From assembly GCF_002205635.1 (NCBI RefSeq), contig NZ_NISJ01000007.1, positions 124,001 to 188,000 on the forward strand: a DNA stretch of 64,000 nt, given 5' to 3'. The position numbers were made by a program, and so were the translations under genes. The notes beneath the pieces are model-generated. The model was not told the DNA's origin, made no database searches, and saw only the letters and a list, made by a program, of their open reading frames with translations. Origin of the DNA: Sphingopyxis witflariensis (GTDB taxonomy: Bacteria; Pseudomonadota; Alphaproteobacteria; Sphingomonadales; Sphingomonadaceae). Below are positions 21,834 through 31,224 of the stretch, piece by piece; positions within the stretch are counted from its first letter, which is position 1, and each line of letters begins with the position of its first letter.

Positions 21834-23035
21834 AGCAGCAGATCCGAAATTTCCCCGCGCCACGCCGCCTCGTCGGGCAGCGCCAGCGCATCCAGATCGC
21901 CCGGCGCCGCACCAGCATCATCGACCCACTCGCGCAGGATCGGGCCGCCGTTGATCACGTCGATCGCCAGCACATCGTCGGTATATTCATATTTAAAGTC
22001 GGTGCCGCGCCAGATCGGATAGTCGGGATACAGCGCGCGGATCGCCTTGAAGCCCAGCGCCTGCACGCGCCACGGTCGGAACGCCGCATCATCATACCAT
22101 GGTCCGTCGGCGTGGATATGGATCCCGCTGTTGAGCTTGCCGGCATGTTTGTGGAAAGTCGGCTCGAACCAGATGTCCCGCAGCTTGCATCCCGTCAGCC
22201 ATTCGGGCGCCAGCCGCTGCATTTCGGCGATCACCCCCCGCGCGTCAATGTCGGGCGCGCCGAACAGTTCGAGCGGGCGCGTCGTCCCGCGTCCCTCGCT
22301 CAAGGTCGCGCCTTCGACCATCACCGTCCCGGCATAGGCGCGGGCCATGTTGACGTTGGCGGCATTCGGACTGGGGTTCACCCACGCGCGGTCCGCCGGC
22401 CAGCCGTAACCGGGCGCAGCATCAGGCTTCCATCCCGCCATCTCGATCACGCGATAATCGACGTCGAGGTTGAAATGGCGAATGAACCACGCGCCCATCT
22501 CACCCATCGTCAGCCCGTGACGCATGACCATCGGTCCTGCGCCGACAAAGCTTTCCCAGCCCGCGCGCAGCAGCGTCCCCTCAACCGGGCGCCCCGCGGG
22601 GTTTGGCCGGTCGAGCACCCACACCGCCTTGCCATGCGCCGCCGCGGCCTCGAGCATATAGAGCAAGGTCGTGACATAGGTGTAGATGCGGCAGCCAAGG
22701 TCTTGCAGGTCGATCAGGATCACATCGAATGTGTGCATCGACTGGCCGGTCGGGCGGCGCACTTCGCCATAGAGGCTGAACACCGGCATGCCATATGTCG
22801 GGTCGTTGAAGTCGGGCGACTCCATCATATTGTCCTGAAGGTCGCCGCGCACGCCATGTTGCGGCCCGAACACCGCGGTGACATTTACCCCCGCCGCAAC
22901 CAGCGCGTCCAGGCTGTGGGTCAGGTCGGCGGTGACCGAGGCGGGATGCGCGAGCAGCGCGACGCGCTGGCCCTCCAGCGACTTCAAAAGCGCGGGGTCG
23001 GCGAGCAGGCGGTCGATGCCAAATTGGACGGTCAT
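21827..23035 (-). CDS. DUF1343 protein, NamZ-like exo-N-acetylmuramidase
   Basis: The 402-residue protein fits DUF1343: RVALLAHPASVTADLTHSLDAL, FGPQHGVRGDLQDNM, YGMPVFSLYGEVRRPT, DVILIDLQDLGCRIYTYVTTL and VLDRPNPAGR. B. subtilis NamZ of this family removes N-acetylmuramic acid from the non-reducing end of peptidoglycan fragments. No signal peptide is seen from the chosen ATG, so it probably acts in the cytoplasm on recycled muropeptides. The start overlaps the upstream DOMON-like gene by four bases (ATGA). The neighbouring Amj candidate hints at a cell-wall theme. Confidence 0.9.
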   Translation of the reverse strand: MTVQFGIDRLLADPALLKSLEGQRVALLAHPASVTADLTHSLDALVAAGVNVTAVFGPQHGVRGDLQDNMMESPDFNDPTYGMPVFSLYGEVRRPTGQSMHTFDVILIDLQDLGCRIYTYVTTLLYMLEAAAAHGKAVWVLDRPNPAGRPVEGTLLRAGWESFVGAGPMVMRHGLTMGEMGAWFIRHFNLDVDYRVIEMAGWKPDAAPGYGWPADRAWVNPSPNAANVNMARAYAGTVMVEGATLSEGRGTTRPLELFGAPDIDARGVIAEMQRLAPEWLTGCKLRDIWFEPTFHKHAGKLNSGIHIHADGPWYDDAAFRPWRVQALGFKAIRALYPDYPIWRGTDFKYEYTDDVLAIDVINGGPILREWVDDAGAAPGDLDALALPDEAAWRGEISDLLLY

Positions 23036-23589
23036 GCCGCGTCGGGTGCCCCAAGCGAGAGTGTAAAGCAATCGGGATGATGGAAGTCGGGCTTCCCGGG
23101 CGGATGGCGAAGCGCCCAATAGCTTTTGGTGCCGTCAACTTCCTCAATCACCACCGACAGCGCCATCCGCGTGCCGGTATCGGGAAAGATGCCGGGCTCG
23201 ACGCGCAGGATAAATTGTGCCGGGCTGCGCTCGACCGTCATGCTCCACGGCATCAGATCGTCGGACCGCAGCAGCGAGCGATAGTCGTCGAACTGGTAAC
23301 AGGCCCAGCGGCCATCGGGGGCATAGTTGAACTCGGTATAGTCGGGTTCCTCGCCATCGGTCAGAAAGGCTTCGAAACAGCTGCTCTGCCACAATCCGTC
23401 GGTCGGACTGTCGGCGATGACGAGTTGCCCGTCACCGGACGGCAGCACCATCTGGTCGATCGCACCGTCGACGAAGAAGCGCAGCACAAAACCATCGTCG
23501 AACGACCATTCAACCTCGGCCGACACGCCTGCGACCGCCCGCGCCGGGGTGTCGGGGTGGCAGATCAGCGGTTCCCGGATGCTATTCAA
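23032..23589 (-). CDS. DOMON-like domain protein
   Basis: The 185-residue protein has the pattern of the DOMON_murB-like group: [53 protein letters not shown] and [16 protein letters not shown] folds are beta-sandwiches that bind haem or sugars. The group is named after its frequent neighbour murB, but here the partner is the NamZ-like gene, which it overlaps by four bases. The start is TTG, since the nearby ATG is out of frame and soon stops. Ligand unknown. Confidence 0.75.
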   Translation of the reverse strand: MNSIREPLICHPDTPARAVAGVSAEVEWSFDDGFVLRFFVDGAIDQMVLPSGDGQLVIADSPTDGLWQSSCFEAFLTDGEEPDYTEFNYAPDGRWACYQFDDYRSLLRSDDLMPWSMTVERSPAQFILRVEPGIFPDTGTRMALSVVIEEVDGTKSYWALRHPPGKPDFHHPDCFTLSLGAPDAA

Positions 23590-23621
23590 ATCGCAAACCC
23601 CATGCTAAGCGCCCGCCCATT

Positions 23622-24848
23622 ATGACCAGTTACAAATCCGACCTGCTGCGCACCCTCGATACCAGGGGCTATATCCATCAGATGACCGACGCGGAAGGGC
23701 TCGATGCCCTCGCCGCGAAGCAGGTCATCCCGGCTTATATCGGTTTCGACGCAACCGCACCCAGCCTGCACGTCGGCAGCCTGGTGCAAATCATGATGCT
23801 GCGCCGTCTGCAACAGGCGGGGCACAAGCCCGTCGTCTTGATGGGTGGCGGGACGACGCGGATCGGCGACCCGACGGGCCGCGACGAAAGCCGCAAGATG
23901 CTGACCGATGAGACGATCGAACAGAATATCGCGTCGATCTTCAGCATCTTCAAACAGTTCCTGACCTTTGGCGACGGGCCGACCGACGCAATCATGGTCA
24001 ACAATGCCGACTGGCTCGGCCAGCTCGGTTACATTCAGCTGCTCCAGGAAGTCGGCACCCACTTCACGATCAACCGCATGATGACCTTTGATTCGGTCAA
24101 GCTGCGGCTCGAGCGCGAACAGCCGATGACCTTCCTCGAATTCAACTACATGATCCTGCAGGGCTATGATTTCCGCCATATGGCGCAGACGATGGGTGTG
24201 CGCCTGCAAATGGGCGGATCGGACCAGTGGGGCAATATCGTCAACGGAATGGAGCTTGGCCGCCGCATGGACGGGACGGCCTTGTTTGGCCTGACGACTC
24301 CGCTGCTCACCACCGCTGCGGGGACAAAAATGGGCAAGACCGCTGCCGGCGCGGTGTGGCTTAATCCCGAACAATTGTCCCATTTTGACTATTGGCAGTT
24401 CTGGCGCAATTGCGACGACCGCGACGTTGGCCGCTTCCTGAAATTGTTCACCGACCTGCCGCTGGGCGAGATCGCACGACTCGAGGCGCTCGAGGGCGCC
24501 GAGATCAATAGCGCCAAGAAAATCCTCGCCGACGCCGCGACTGCGATGTGCCGCGGCGAAGAGGCTGCACGGATAGCTTCGGAGACCGCCGCGCAAACCT
24601 TTGAAAAGGGACAAATCGGCGGCGACCTGCCGCAAGTCGCGGCGCCCGCCGAAGGCATCGGCATCCTGAACGCGCTGCGCGAGCTTGGCTTTGCCGCGTC
24701 GAACAAGGAAGCCCGCCGCAAGCTCGACGAGGGCGCGGTGAAAGTCGATGGCGAAGTGATCCGCGATCCGCACCACCTGATCCTACCCGCCGAAACAGCG
24801 ATTCCGGTTAGCCTGGGCGCGAAGAAACATGGGCTCGTGACTCGCTAA
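23622..24848 (+). CDS. tyrS: Tyrosyl-tRNA synthetase
   Basis: TyrS attaches tyrosine to tRNA-Tyr. The class I signature is present as HVGS (residues 50-53, the HIGH motif) and KMGKT (residues 236-240, the KMSKS motif). The tyrosine pocket is shown by [14 protein letters not shown] and [14 protein letters not shown]. The C-terminal S4 RNA-binding domain begins near [29 protein letters not shown]. At 408 residues it is of normal size. It diverges from the DOMON-like gene, with only 32 bases between them. Confidence 0.97.
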   Translation: MTSYKSDLLRTLDTRGYIHQMTDAEGLDALAAKQVIPAYIGFDATAPSLHVGSLVQIMMLRRLQQAGHKPVVLMGGGTTRIGDPTGRDESRKMLTDETIEQNIASIFSIFKQFLTFGDGPTDAIMVNNADWLGQLGYIQLLQEVGTHFTINRMMTFDSVKLRLEREQPMTFLEFNYMILQGYDFRHMAQTMGVRLQMGGSDQWGNIVNGMELGRRMDGTALFGLTTPLLTTAAGTKMGKTAAGAVWLNPEQLSHFDYWQFWRNCDDRDVGRFLKLFTDLPLGEIARLEALEGAEINSAKKILADAATAMCRGEEAARIASETAAQTFEKGQIGGDLPQVAAPAEGIGILNALRELGFAASNKEARRKLDEGAVKVDGEVIRDPHHLILPAETAIPVSLGAKKHGLVTR

Positions 24849-24922
24849 CCCGTCCAAAGGCGTTTACTGATTCTTCAGAAATGGAACCGATCCTTTCGCC
24901 AAACCATTAAAGGTCCGGACCT

Positions 24923-25264
24923 ATGCGTAAGATCGATACCAGCAAGGCCCATTATGTCGGCCTCGACCAGCGAATTGCTCCGCGCAGCGATGTTTATGCG
25001 CGCCTGCCCTTCGTCATGCCCGACGGGCAACAGGAAATGTGCACCTGCGTCAACATCAGCGCCGATGGCCTGCTGATGCGCTTCGAACGCGGGTTGGAGA
25101 TCGGCGACCTGATCGTCTTCCGCATGCCGATCATCGGGCGCATCGCGGCGAAGGTCGTCTGGTCGCTCGCCGGCAAAACCGGCGTACAGTTCGAAACCTC
25201 GATCTCCGCCGAAGATTATCTGCCGATGATCCGCGCCATGGGCGGACGCGGGGATGTCAATTAA
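24923..25264 (+). CDS. PilZ domain protein
   Basis: The 113-residue single-domain protein has the cyclic-di-GMP-binding motifs: QRIAPR (RxxxR) at residues 16-21 and NISADG (the D/N-x-S-x-x-G motif) near residue 48, followed by KVVWSLAGKTGVQFE. PilZ proteins change shape on binding cyclic di-GMP and then act on motility, adhesion or polysaccharide machinery. The gene is preceded by AAAGGTCC and is single. An EAL phosphodiesterase gene is 8 kb away in the same window, but no direct link can be shown. Confidence 0.9.
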   Translation: MRKIDTSKAHYVGLDQRIAPRSDVYARLPFVMPDGQQEMCTCVNISADGLLMRFERGLEIGDLIVFRMPIIGRIAAKVVWSLAGKTGVQFETSISAEDYLPMIRAMGGRGDVN

Positions 25265-25278
25265 GCTAGCGCCAATAT

Positions 25279-25306
25279 CGTCGCCCTCGCCTTCGCGGGG
25301 GCGACG
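25279..25306. terminator. Hairpin between convergent PilZ and recG genes
   Basis: CGTCGCCC / GGGCGACG forms an 8-bp stem with a 12-base loop. The T-run is weak (CTTTGTTT on the plus strand), so it may instead be a short repeat. Confidence 0.4.
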
Positions 25307-25312
25307 CTTTGT

Positions 25313-27379
25313 TTACCCACTCCGCAGCAACGGCACCGCCGCATCGCGCTCGAACAGGTAAAGACACAGCCGCACCGGCTCGGCCCGCGCGCCGTCCATC
25401 CCGCCGTCGCGCTCGACAAACAGTCGCGCATCGTCATGCGCGACCGGCAGCAGCCGGACCAGCTGTTCGGGCGTCGCCAACCGATAATCGGCATCGCCCG
25501 ACTGCTTGAGCCCCAGCAACTCGCCGCCGCCGCGCAGCTCCAGATCCTTCTCCGCAATCACGAAACCATCATTGGTGTCGCGCATCAGCGCCAGCCTTTC
25601 GCGCGCCGTTTCGGACAGATTCTGCGACCGCAGCAGCAGACACACCGACTTCGCCGTCCCGCGTCCGACCCGCCCGCGCAACTGATGGAGCTGCGCAAGA
25701 CCGAAATTCTCGGCATGCTCGATGATCATCAGGCTGGCAGCAGGAACATCGACCCCGACCTCGATCACCGTCGTCGCGACGAGGACGCCGATCTCGCCCG
25801 CCTGAAAGCGCGCCATGACGTCGTCTTTGTCGGGTCCTTTCATCCGGCCATGCACCAACCCGACGCGATCGGCACCGAGCCGTTCGCGCAGCAACGCCGC
25901 CCGATCTTCAGCCGCCGCCAATTCGCTCGCCTCGCTTTCGGCCACCAGCGGACACACCCAATAGGCCTGCGCTCCGCCAGCCAGATGGCGTTCGAGTCCG
26001 CCTACAACCTCGTCCAGCCGATCGACCGACACGACGCGGGTATCGACGGGCGTGCGACCCGGCGGCATTTCGTCGAGCCGTGACACGTCCATCTCGCCAT
26101 GATTGGCAAGCAGCAAGGTGCGCGGGATGGGGGTCGCGGTCATCACCAGCAAATGCGGCGGTCGCGCCGCCTTTTGCGTCAGCATCAACCGCTGCGCGAC
26201 GCCGAAACGATGTTGTTCGTCGACGACGACCAGCGACAGGTCGCGGTAATTCACCGCATCCTGAAAGATCGCGTGGGTCCCGACAAGAATGTCGATGCTG
26301 CCGTCGGCGAGACCCATCAGCGTCGATTCGCGCGCCTTGCCTTTGTCGCGGCCGGTGAGGATCGCGATATTGACCGGCAGCCCGGCGAGCATTTTCTGCA
26401 GCGTGGCAAAATGCTGGCGCGCCAATATCTCGGTCGGCGCGAGCATGGCCGTTTGCGTCCCCGCCTCGACCGCCGCGAGCATCGCACGCAGCGCCACCAG
26501 CGTCTTGCCCGACCCGACATCACCCTGCAGCATGCGCAGCATCGGCGTTTCGCGCCCCATGTCGGCGGCAATCTCGCGCCCCACCCGTTCCTGCGCGCCG
26601 GTCAGCCCGAACGGCAGGCGCAGTGCGTCGATCAGCCGCCCGTCGCCGACCACCGCGCGCCCCTTGCGGTTGCGCAGCCCCTGACGGATCAGCATCAGTG
26701 CGACCTGGCTCGCGAAAATCTCGTCATAGGCCAGCCGGTCGCGCGCCGGGGCGTCGTGTGGGCTGGCATGCGCGCGCTCGATCGCCTCGCGCCACGCCGG
26801 CCAGCTGCGGACGCCGAGCAAGGGTGCGTCGATCCATTCGGCCAGCTCGGGGCGCCGCTCCAGCGCCACCGCCGCGAGCTGTGACAGCCGCGCATTGGTC
26901 AGCCCCTCAGTCAGCGGATAGACGGGTTCATGAATCGCGATCCCTGCCTCGTCGCCCGGCTCCGCGACATGGTCGGGATGGACGATCTGGCGCATGTCGC
27001 CATACATGTCGAGCCGCCCCGACACCCGCCGCGTCTCGCCCAGCGGAAAGAGTTTGCGCGCCAGTCCCGATGCGCGCCCGAAATAGACGAGCCGCACATG
27101 ATCGCCCGCGCTGTCATACGCCTCGACGCCAAATGGTGCGCGCGGGGACCGGCCCGAACGATAATCCTGCGCAGTCAGATCGACGATGATCGCCTGCCCC
27201 ACCTGCGCCTGATCGAGCCGGTCGACCGGGAATCGCGAGATGAGCCCGGTCGGCAGATGGAACAGCACATCGACGACGCGTTCCAGCCCCAGCCGCGTCA
27301 ATGGCTTGGCAAGCTGCGGCCCGACACCCTTGAGGTCGGTGAGCGCGGCGAAGAGCGGATGGAGGATTTCGGGTCGCAT
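25313..27379 (-). CDS. recG: ATP-dependent DNA helicase RecG
   Basis: RecG remodels stalled replication forks and branched DNA. The 688-residue protein begins with the wedge domain (LTDLKGVGPQLAKPLTRLGL), followed by helicase motifs GDVGSGKTLVALRAM (Walker A), TGTHAIFQ-type motif VGTHAIFQ, DEQHRFGVAQR (DExH) and TATPIPRTLLLA, and the C-terminal motif VATTVIEVGVDVPAAS with QLRGRVGRG. I chose the ATG in front of RPEILHPLFAALTDLKG because longer starts add residues unlike the family. It is divergent from sdhE-mfd, 81 bases apart. Confidence 0.97.
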   Translation of the reverse strand: MRPEILHPLFAALTDLKGVGPQLAKPLTRLGLERVVDVLFHLPTGLISRFPVDRLDQAQVGQAIIVDLTAQDYRSGRSPRAPFGVEAYDSAGDHVRLVYFGRASGLARKLFPLGETRRVSGRLDMYGDMRQIVHPDHVAEPGDEAGIAIHEPVYPLTEGLTNARLSQLAAVALERRPELAEWIDAPLLGVRSWPAWREAIERAHASPHDAPARDRLAYDEIFASQVALMLIRQGLRNRKGRAVVGDGRLIDALRLPFGLTGAQERVGREIAADMGRETPMLRMLQGDVGSGKTLVALRAMLAAVEAGTQTAMLAPTEILARQHFATLQKMLAGLPVNIAILTGRDKGKARESTLMGLADGSIDILVGTHAIFQDAVNYRDLSLVVVDEQHRFGVAQRLMLTQKAARPPHLLVMTATPIPRTLLLANHGEMDVSRLDEMPPGRTPVDTRVVSVDRLDEVVGGLERHLAGGAQAYWVCPLVAESEASELAAAEDRAALLRERLGADRVGLVHGRMKGPDKDDVMARFQAGEIGVLVATTVIEVGVDVPAASLMIIEHAENFGLAQLHQLRGRVGRGTAKSVCLLLRSQNLSETARERLALMRDTNDGFVIAEKDLELRGGGELLGLKQSGDADYRLATPEQLVRLLPVAHDDARLFVERDGGMDGARAEPVRLCLYLFERDAAVPLLRSG

Positions 27380-27460
27380 GATTGCGGCCTGTCTAGCCTC
27401 GCCTTTGCCTCGGGGGAATGGCCGGTTGATACATCGCCCAAGAAGATTAAAAGGCCCGCC

Positions 27461-27721
27461 ATGACCGACCGCCTCAAACGCCTGAAATTCCGCGCCTGGC
27501 ACCGCGGCACGCGCGAGGCCGATTATATGATCGGCGGCTTTTTCGATCGCTATGCAGCGACATGGAGCGAGGAAGAAATCGCCTGGTACGAAATTGTGGT
27601 CGAGGAGGATGACGTCGATATCATGGCGTGGGCGCTCGGCACGGGCGAACCCCCTGCGCACCTCGCGCACCCCAAACTGATCCCCGCCATGCGCCGGCTG
27701 GACTATATCCCGCTGCCATGA
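27461..27721 (+). CDS. sdhE: FAD assembly factor SdhE (succinate dehydrogenase assembly factor 2)
   Basis: SdhE helps attach FAD covalently to the flavoprotein subunit of succinate dehydrogenase. The 86-residue protein carries the diagnostic RGxxE motif in WHRGTREADYMIGGFFD, followed by the conserved acidic segment YEIVVEEDDVDIMAW. Length is typical of the family. Its TGA overlaps the mfd start (ATGA), so translation of the two is coupled, as is often seen in sphingomonads. The sdh genes themselves are not in this window. Confidence 0.93.
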   Translation: MTDRLKRLKFRAWHRGTREADYMIGGFFDRYAATWSEEEIAWYEIVVEEDDVDIMAWALGTGEPPAHLAHPKLIPAMRRLDYIPLP

Positions 27722-30700
27722 CGAAGCCCGCCGCCGACATTTTCGCCGCCATCGGGTCGGCATCGGCGCCGCTGACGCTGGCCCGCGCCGCCGACGGTTT
27801 TCTGCCGCTGCTGCTCGCCGACCTGGCCCGCGCGAGCGACAAGCGCCTTGTCTATGTCGCGACCGACGACAGCGCGATGCAGGCGATCGCCGATGCCGCG
27901 CCCTTCTTTGCCCCCGATCTGATCGTCCACCGCTTTCCGGCGTGGGACTGCCTGCCCTATGACCGCGCCGGCCCGTCGATGCGCGTCAGCGCCGACCGGC
28001 TCGCAACGCTGTCGGCATTGCAGAACCCGCCGAAGCGCGGCGAGCTGATCCTCACCACCGTCGCCGCGATCACTCAGCGCACCCTCACCCCGTTCCGCAT
28101 CCGCCAGCTCGCGACGACGCTTGCGGCGGGACAGCGGATCGACCGCGATTCGCTCGCCGAACTGCTCGTCTCGAACGGCTTCAGCCGCGTCGACACCGTC
28201 GCCGATCAGGGCGAGTTCGCGATCCGCGGCGGCATCGTCGACCTGTTCCCCGCGGGCGAAGAAACTGGGCTGCGCGTCGATTTCTTCGGCGACGAGATTG
28301 AAAGCATCCGTCGCTTCGACCCCGCCGACCAGCGCAGCCTTGGCCCCGCCAAGGCGCTCAGCCTGCTCCCCGCCGCCGAAACGCTGCTCGACGAAGCCAC
28401 GATCAAGCGCTTCCGCTCGGCCTATCGCGACCTGTTCGGCGCGCAGGCGACCGGCGATCCGCTCTATCAGGCGGTCAGCGAAGGCCGGCGTCAGGCGGGC
28501 ATGGACCATTGGCTGCCGCTGTTCGAGGAACGGCTATCGACCCTGTTTGACCATATCGACCCCGCAACCCCGGTGCTGCGCGGCCACCGCACCGAGGCGA
28601 GCGCCGAGACGCGCTTCGCCGCGATCACCGATTATCACGCCAACCGCGTCGCCGCCGCACAGGAGAGCGCCGGCAGCTATCGCCCGCTCGCCCCCGACAC
28701 GCTCTATCTGACCGAGAGTGAATGGACCGGCGCCACCGCGAGCCGCCCGATCCACATCATCACGCCCTTCGACGTCCCCCCCGCGCCGCAGGTGATCGAC
28801 CTCGAAACCTTCGCCGCGCGCGATTTCACCCCCGAACGCGCGGCCGATGCCAATGTCTATGAGAAGGTCGCCGACCATCTCTCCGACGAGCGCCGCAAGG
28901 CGCGCCGCACGATCATCGCCAGCTACTCGGGCGGCGCGCGCGATCGCCTCTCCGGGCTGCTGCGCGAGCATGGCGTCACCTCGCTCGCGCCGGTCGACAG
29001 CTGGCAGGAAGCGCTCGGCACCGCATCGGCCGAAGCCGGCGGCGCGACCGCGATGGTCGTGCTGCCGCTCGACCATGGTTTCGCGAGCGACGCGATCAGC
29101 CTGCTCACCGAACAGGATATTCTCGGCGAACGCCTCGTCCGCCGCCAAAAGCGCCGCAAGAGCGCCGACGCCTTCCTCGCCGAACTCGCGACGCTCAGCG
29201 TCGGCGACCTCGTCGTCCATCTCGACCATGGCATCGGCCGCTATGAGGGGCTGACCTCGATCCCCGTGGGCAAGAGCCCGCACGACTGCGTCGCGCTCAC
29301 CTACTCAGGCGGCGACAAGCTCTACGTTCCGGTCGAAAATCTCGACGTCCTTTCGCGCTACGGCGGCGAGAGCGACGGCGTCGGGCTCGACAAGCTCGGC
29401 GGCGAAGCATGGCAGCGCCGCAAGGCGCGGATGAAGGACCGCATCCGCGAAATCGCGGGCGAACTGCTCGCGACCGCGGCGCAGCGCGCCTTGCGCTCGG
29501 GCGAAGCGCTTGCCGCCGACGCCGCCTATCCCGCCTTCGCCGACCGCTTCCCCTATCAGGAAACCGACGATCAGGACCGCGCGATCGGCGATGTGCTTGC
29601 CGACATGGCGTCGGGCAAACCGATGGACCGGCTCGTCTGCGGCGACGTCGGCTTCGGCAAGACCGAGGTCGCGCTGCGCGCCGCTTTCGTCGCAGCGATG
29701 GCGGGGGTGCAGGTCGCGCTCGTCTGCCCGACTACCCTGCTCGCGCGCCAGCATTTCACCAATTTCGTCGAGCGTTTCAAAGGCTTTCCGATCGAAATCG
29801 GCCGCCTGTCGCGCCTCGTCCCTGCCGCCGAAGCGCAAAAGACGCGCGACGGCCTCGCAAGCGGCCATATCGACATTGTCGTCGGCACCCATGCGGTGAT
29901 CGCCAAATCGGTCGAGTTCAAAAATCTCGGCCTCGTCATCGTCGACGAGGAACAGCGTTTCGGCGTCGTCCACAAGGAGCGGTTGAAACAGCTCAAAACC
30001 GACGTCCATGTGCTGACGCTCACCGCGACGCCGATCCCGCGCACGCTGCAAATGGCAATGTCGGGGCTGCGCGAACTCAGCGTCATCCAGACCCCGCCGG
30101 TCGATCGCCTCGCGGTGCGCACTTATGTCGCGCCGTGGGACGCCGTGGTGCTACGCGAAGCGTTGCTGCGCGAACATGATCGCGGCGGGCAAAGCTTCTT
30201 CGTCGTGCCACGGATCAAGGACCTGCCCGATATCGAAGAGTTCCTGCGCAACCGGGTACCCGAAATCAAATATGTCGTCGCGCATGGCCAGATGACCCCG
30301 ACCGAGGTCGAGGACCGGATGAGCGCATTCTATGATCGCAAATATGACGTGCTGCTTTCGACCACGATCGTCGAAAGCGGTCTCGACATCCCAAGCGCCA
30401 ACACACTGATCATCCACCGTGCCGATCGCTTCGGACTCGCCCAGTTGTACCAGCTTCGCGGCCGTGTCGGGCGAGCGAAAACGCGCGCCTATGCCTATTT
30501 GACGACCCCCGAGCATGGTGCGATCACCGACACGGCGGAAAAGCGGCTCAAGCTGCTCGGCGATCTCGACACATTGGGCGCGGGCTTCCAACTCGCGAGC
30601 CACGACCTCGACATTCGCGGTGCGGGCAATCTCGTCGGCGACGAACAATCGGGCCATATCCGCGAGGTCGGCTTCGAACTTTATCAATCGATGCTCGAGG

Positions 30701-31212
30701 ACGCGATCCTCGTCGCCAAGGCCGAAGGCGCGGGCAAACTGCCGCCGCGCGAAGCGCTCTCGCCAACAATCACTGTCGATGCGCCGATCCTGATCCCCGA
30801 GGATTATGTCCCCGACCTGCCATTGCGCATGGCGCTCTATCGCCGCCTCAACGACGCCGAGGATCGCCCGGCGCTCGACGCCTTCGCCGCCGAAATGATC
30901 GACCGCTTCGGCCCGCTGCCGCCCGAAACCGCAAACCTTGTCCAGTTGATGGAGATCAAGGCCAATGCGAAGCTGGCCGGGATCGCCAAGCTCGACGTCG
31001 GGACCAAGGGCGCGCTGGTGTCATTCCACGACAACCAGTTCGCCAACGTCCCCGGCCTGATCGCCTATGTCGAACGACTGAAGGGCCGCGCGCGCCTGCG
31101 CCCCGACAACAAGCTGTCGGTTAGCGGCGATTGGGTCAGCACGGGTGCGCGGCTCAACGGCGCGCTGCAATTGTCGAAGGGCTTGGGGAAGCTGGCCCGG
31201 CAGGTGGGCTAA
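27718..31212 (+). CDS. mfd: Transcription-repair coupling factor
   Basis: Mfd displaces RNA polymerase stalled at DNA damage and recruits UvrA. The 1164-residue protein has the UvrB-like N-terminal part (FPAWDCLPYDRAGPS, GGIVDLFPAG), the polymerase-interaction domain (VGDLVVHLDHGIGRYEGL), and RecG-like motor motifs GDVGFGKTEVALRAA (Walker A, about residue 642), VDEEQRFGVVHKE and TATPIPRTLQMAMSG. The TRG motif region and the C-terminal TRCF domain follow. The ATG overlaps the sdhE stop. A start further upstream would lie wholly within sdhE in another frame. Confidence 0.97.
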   Translation: MTKPAADIFAAIGSASAPLTLARAADGFLPLLLADLARASDKRLVYVATDDSAMQAIADAAPFFAPDLIVHRFPAWDCLPYDRAGPSMRVSADRLATLSALQNPPKRGELILTTVAAITQRTLTPFRIRQLATTLAAGQRIDRDSLAELLVSNGFSRVDTVADQGEFAIRGGIVDLFPAGEETGLRVDFFGDEIESIRRFDPADQRSLGPAKALSLLPAAETLLDEATIKRFRSAYRDLFGAQATGDPLYQAVSEGRRQAGMDHWLPLFEERLSTLFDHIDPATPVLRGHRTEASAETRFAAITDYHANRVAAAQESAGSYRPLAPDTLYLTESEWTGATASRPIHIITPFDVPPAPQVIDLETFAARDFTPERAADANVYEKVADHLSDERRKARRTIIASYSGGARDRLSGLLREHGVTSLAPVDSWQEALGTASAEAGGATAMVVLPLDHGFASDAISLLTEQDILGERLVRRQKRRKSADAFLAELATLSVGDLVVHLDHGIGRYEGLTSIPVGKSPHDCVALTYSGGDKLYVPVENLDVLSRYGGESDGVGLDKLGGEAWQRRKARMKDRIREIAGELLATAAQRALRSGEALAADAAYPAFADRFPYQETDDQDRAIGDVLADMASGKPMDRLVCGDVGFGKTEVALRAAFVAAMAGVQVALVCPTTLLARQHFTNFVERFKGFPIEIGRLSRLVPAAEAQKTRDGLASGHIDIVVGTHAVIAKSVEFKNLGLVIVDEEQRFGVVHKERLKQLKTDVHVLTLTATPIPRTLQMAMSGLRELSVIQTPPVDRLAVRTYVAPWDAVVLREALLREHDRGGQSFFVVPRIKDLPDIEEFLRNRVPEIKYVVAHGQMTPTEVEDRMSAFYDRKYDVLLSTTIVESGLDIPSANTLIIHRADRFGLAQLYQLRGRVGRAKTRAYAYLTTPEHGAITDTAEKRLKLLGDLDTLGAGFQLASHDLDIRGAGNLVGDEQSGHIREVGFELYQSMLEDAILVAKAEGAGKLPPREALSPTITVDAPILIPEDYVPDLPLRMALYRRLNDAEDRPALDAFAAEMIDRFGPLPPETANLVQLMEIKANAKLAGIAKLDVGTKGALVSFHDNQFANVPGLIAYVERLKGRARLRPDNKLSVSGDWVSTGARLNGALQLSKGLGKLARQVG

Positions 31213-31224
31213 AGTCGGCCTGGT

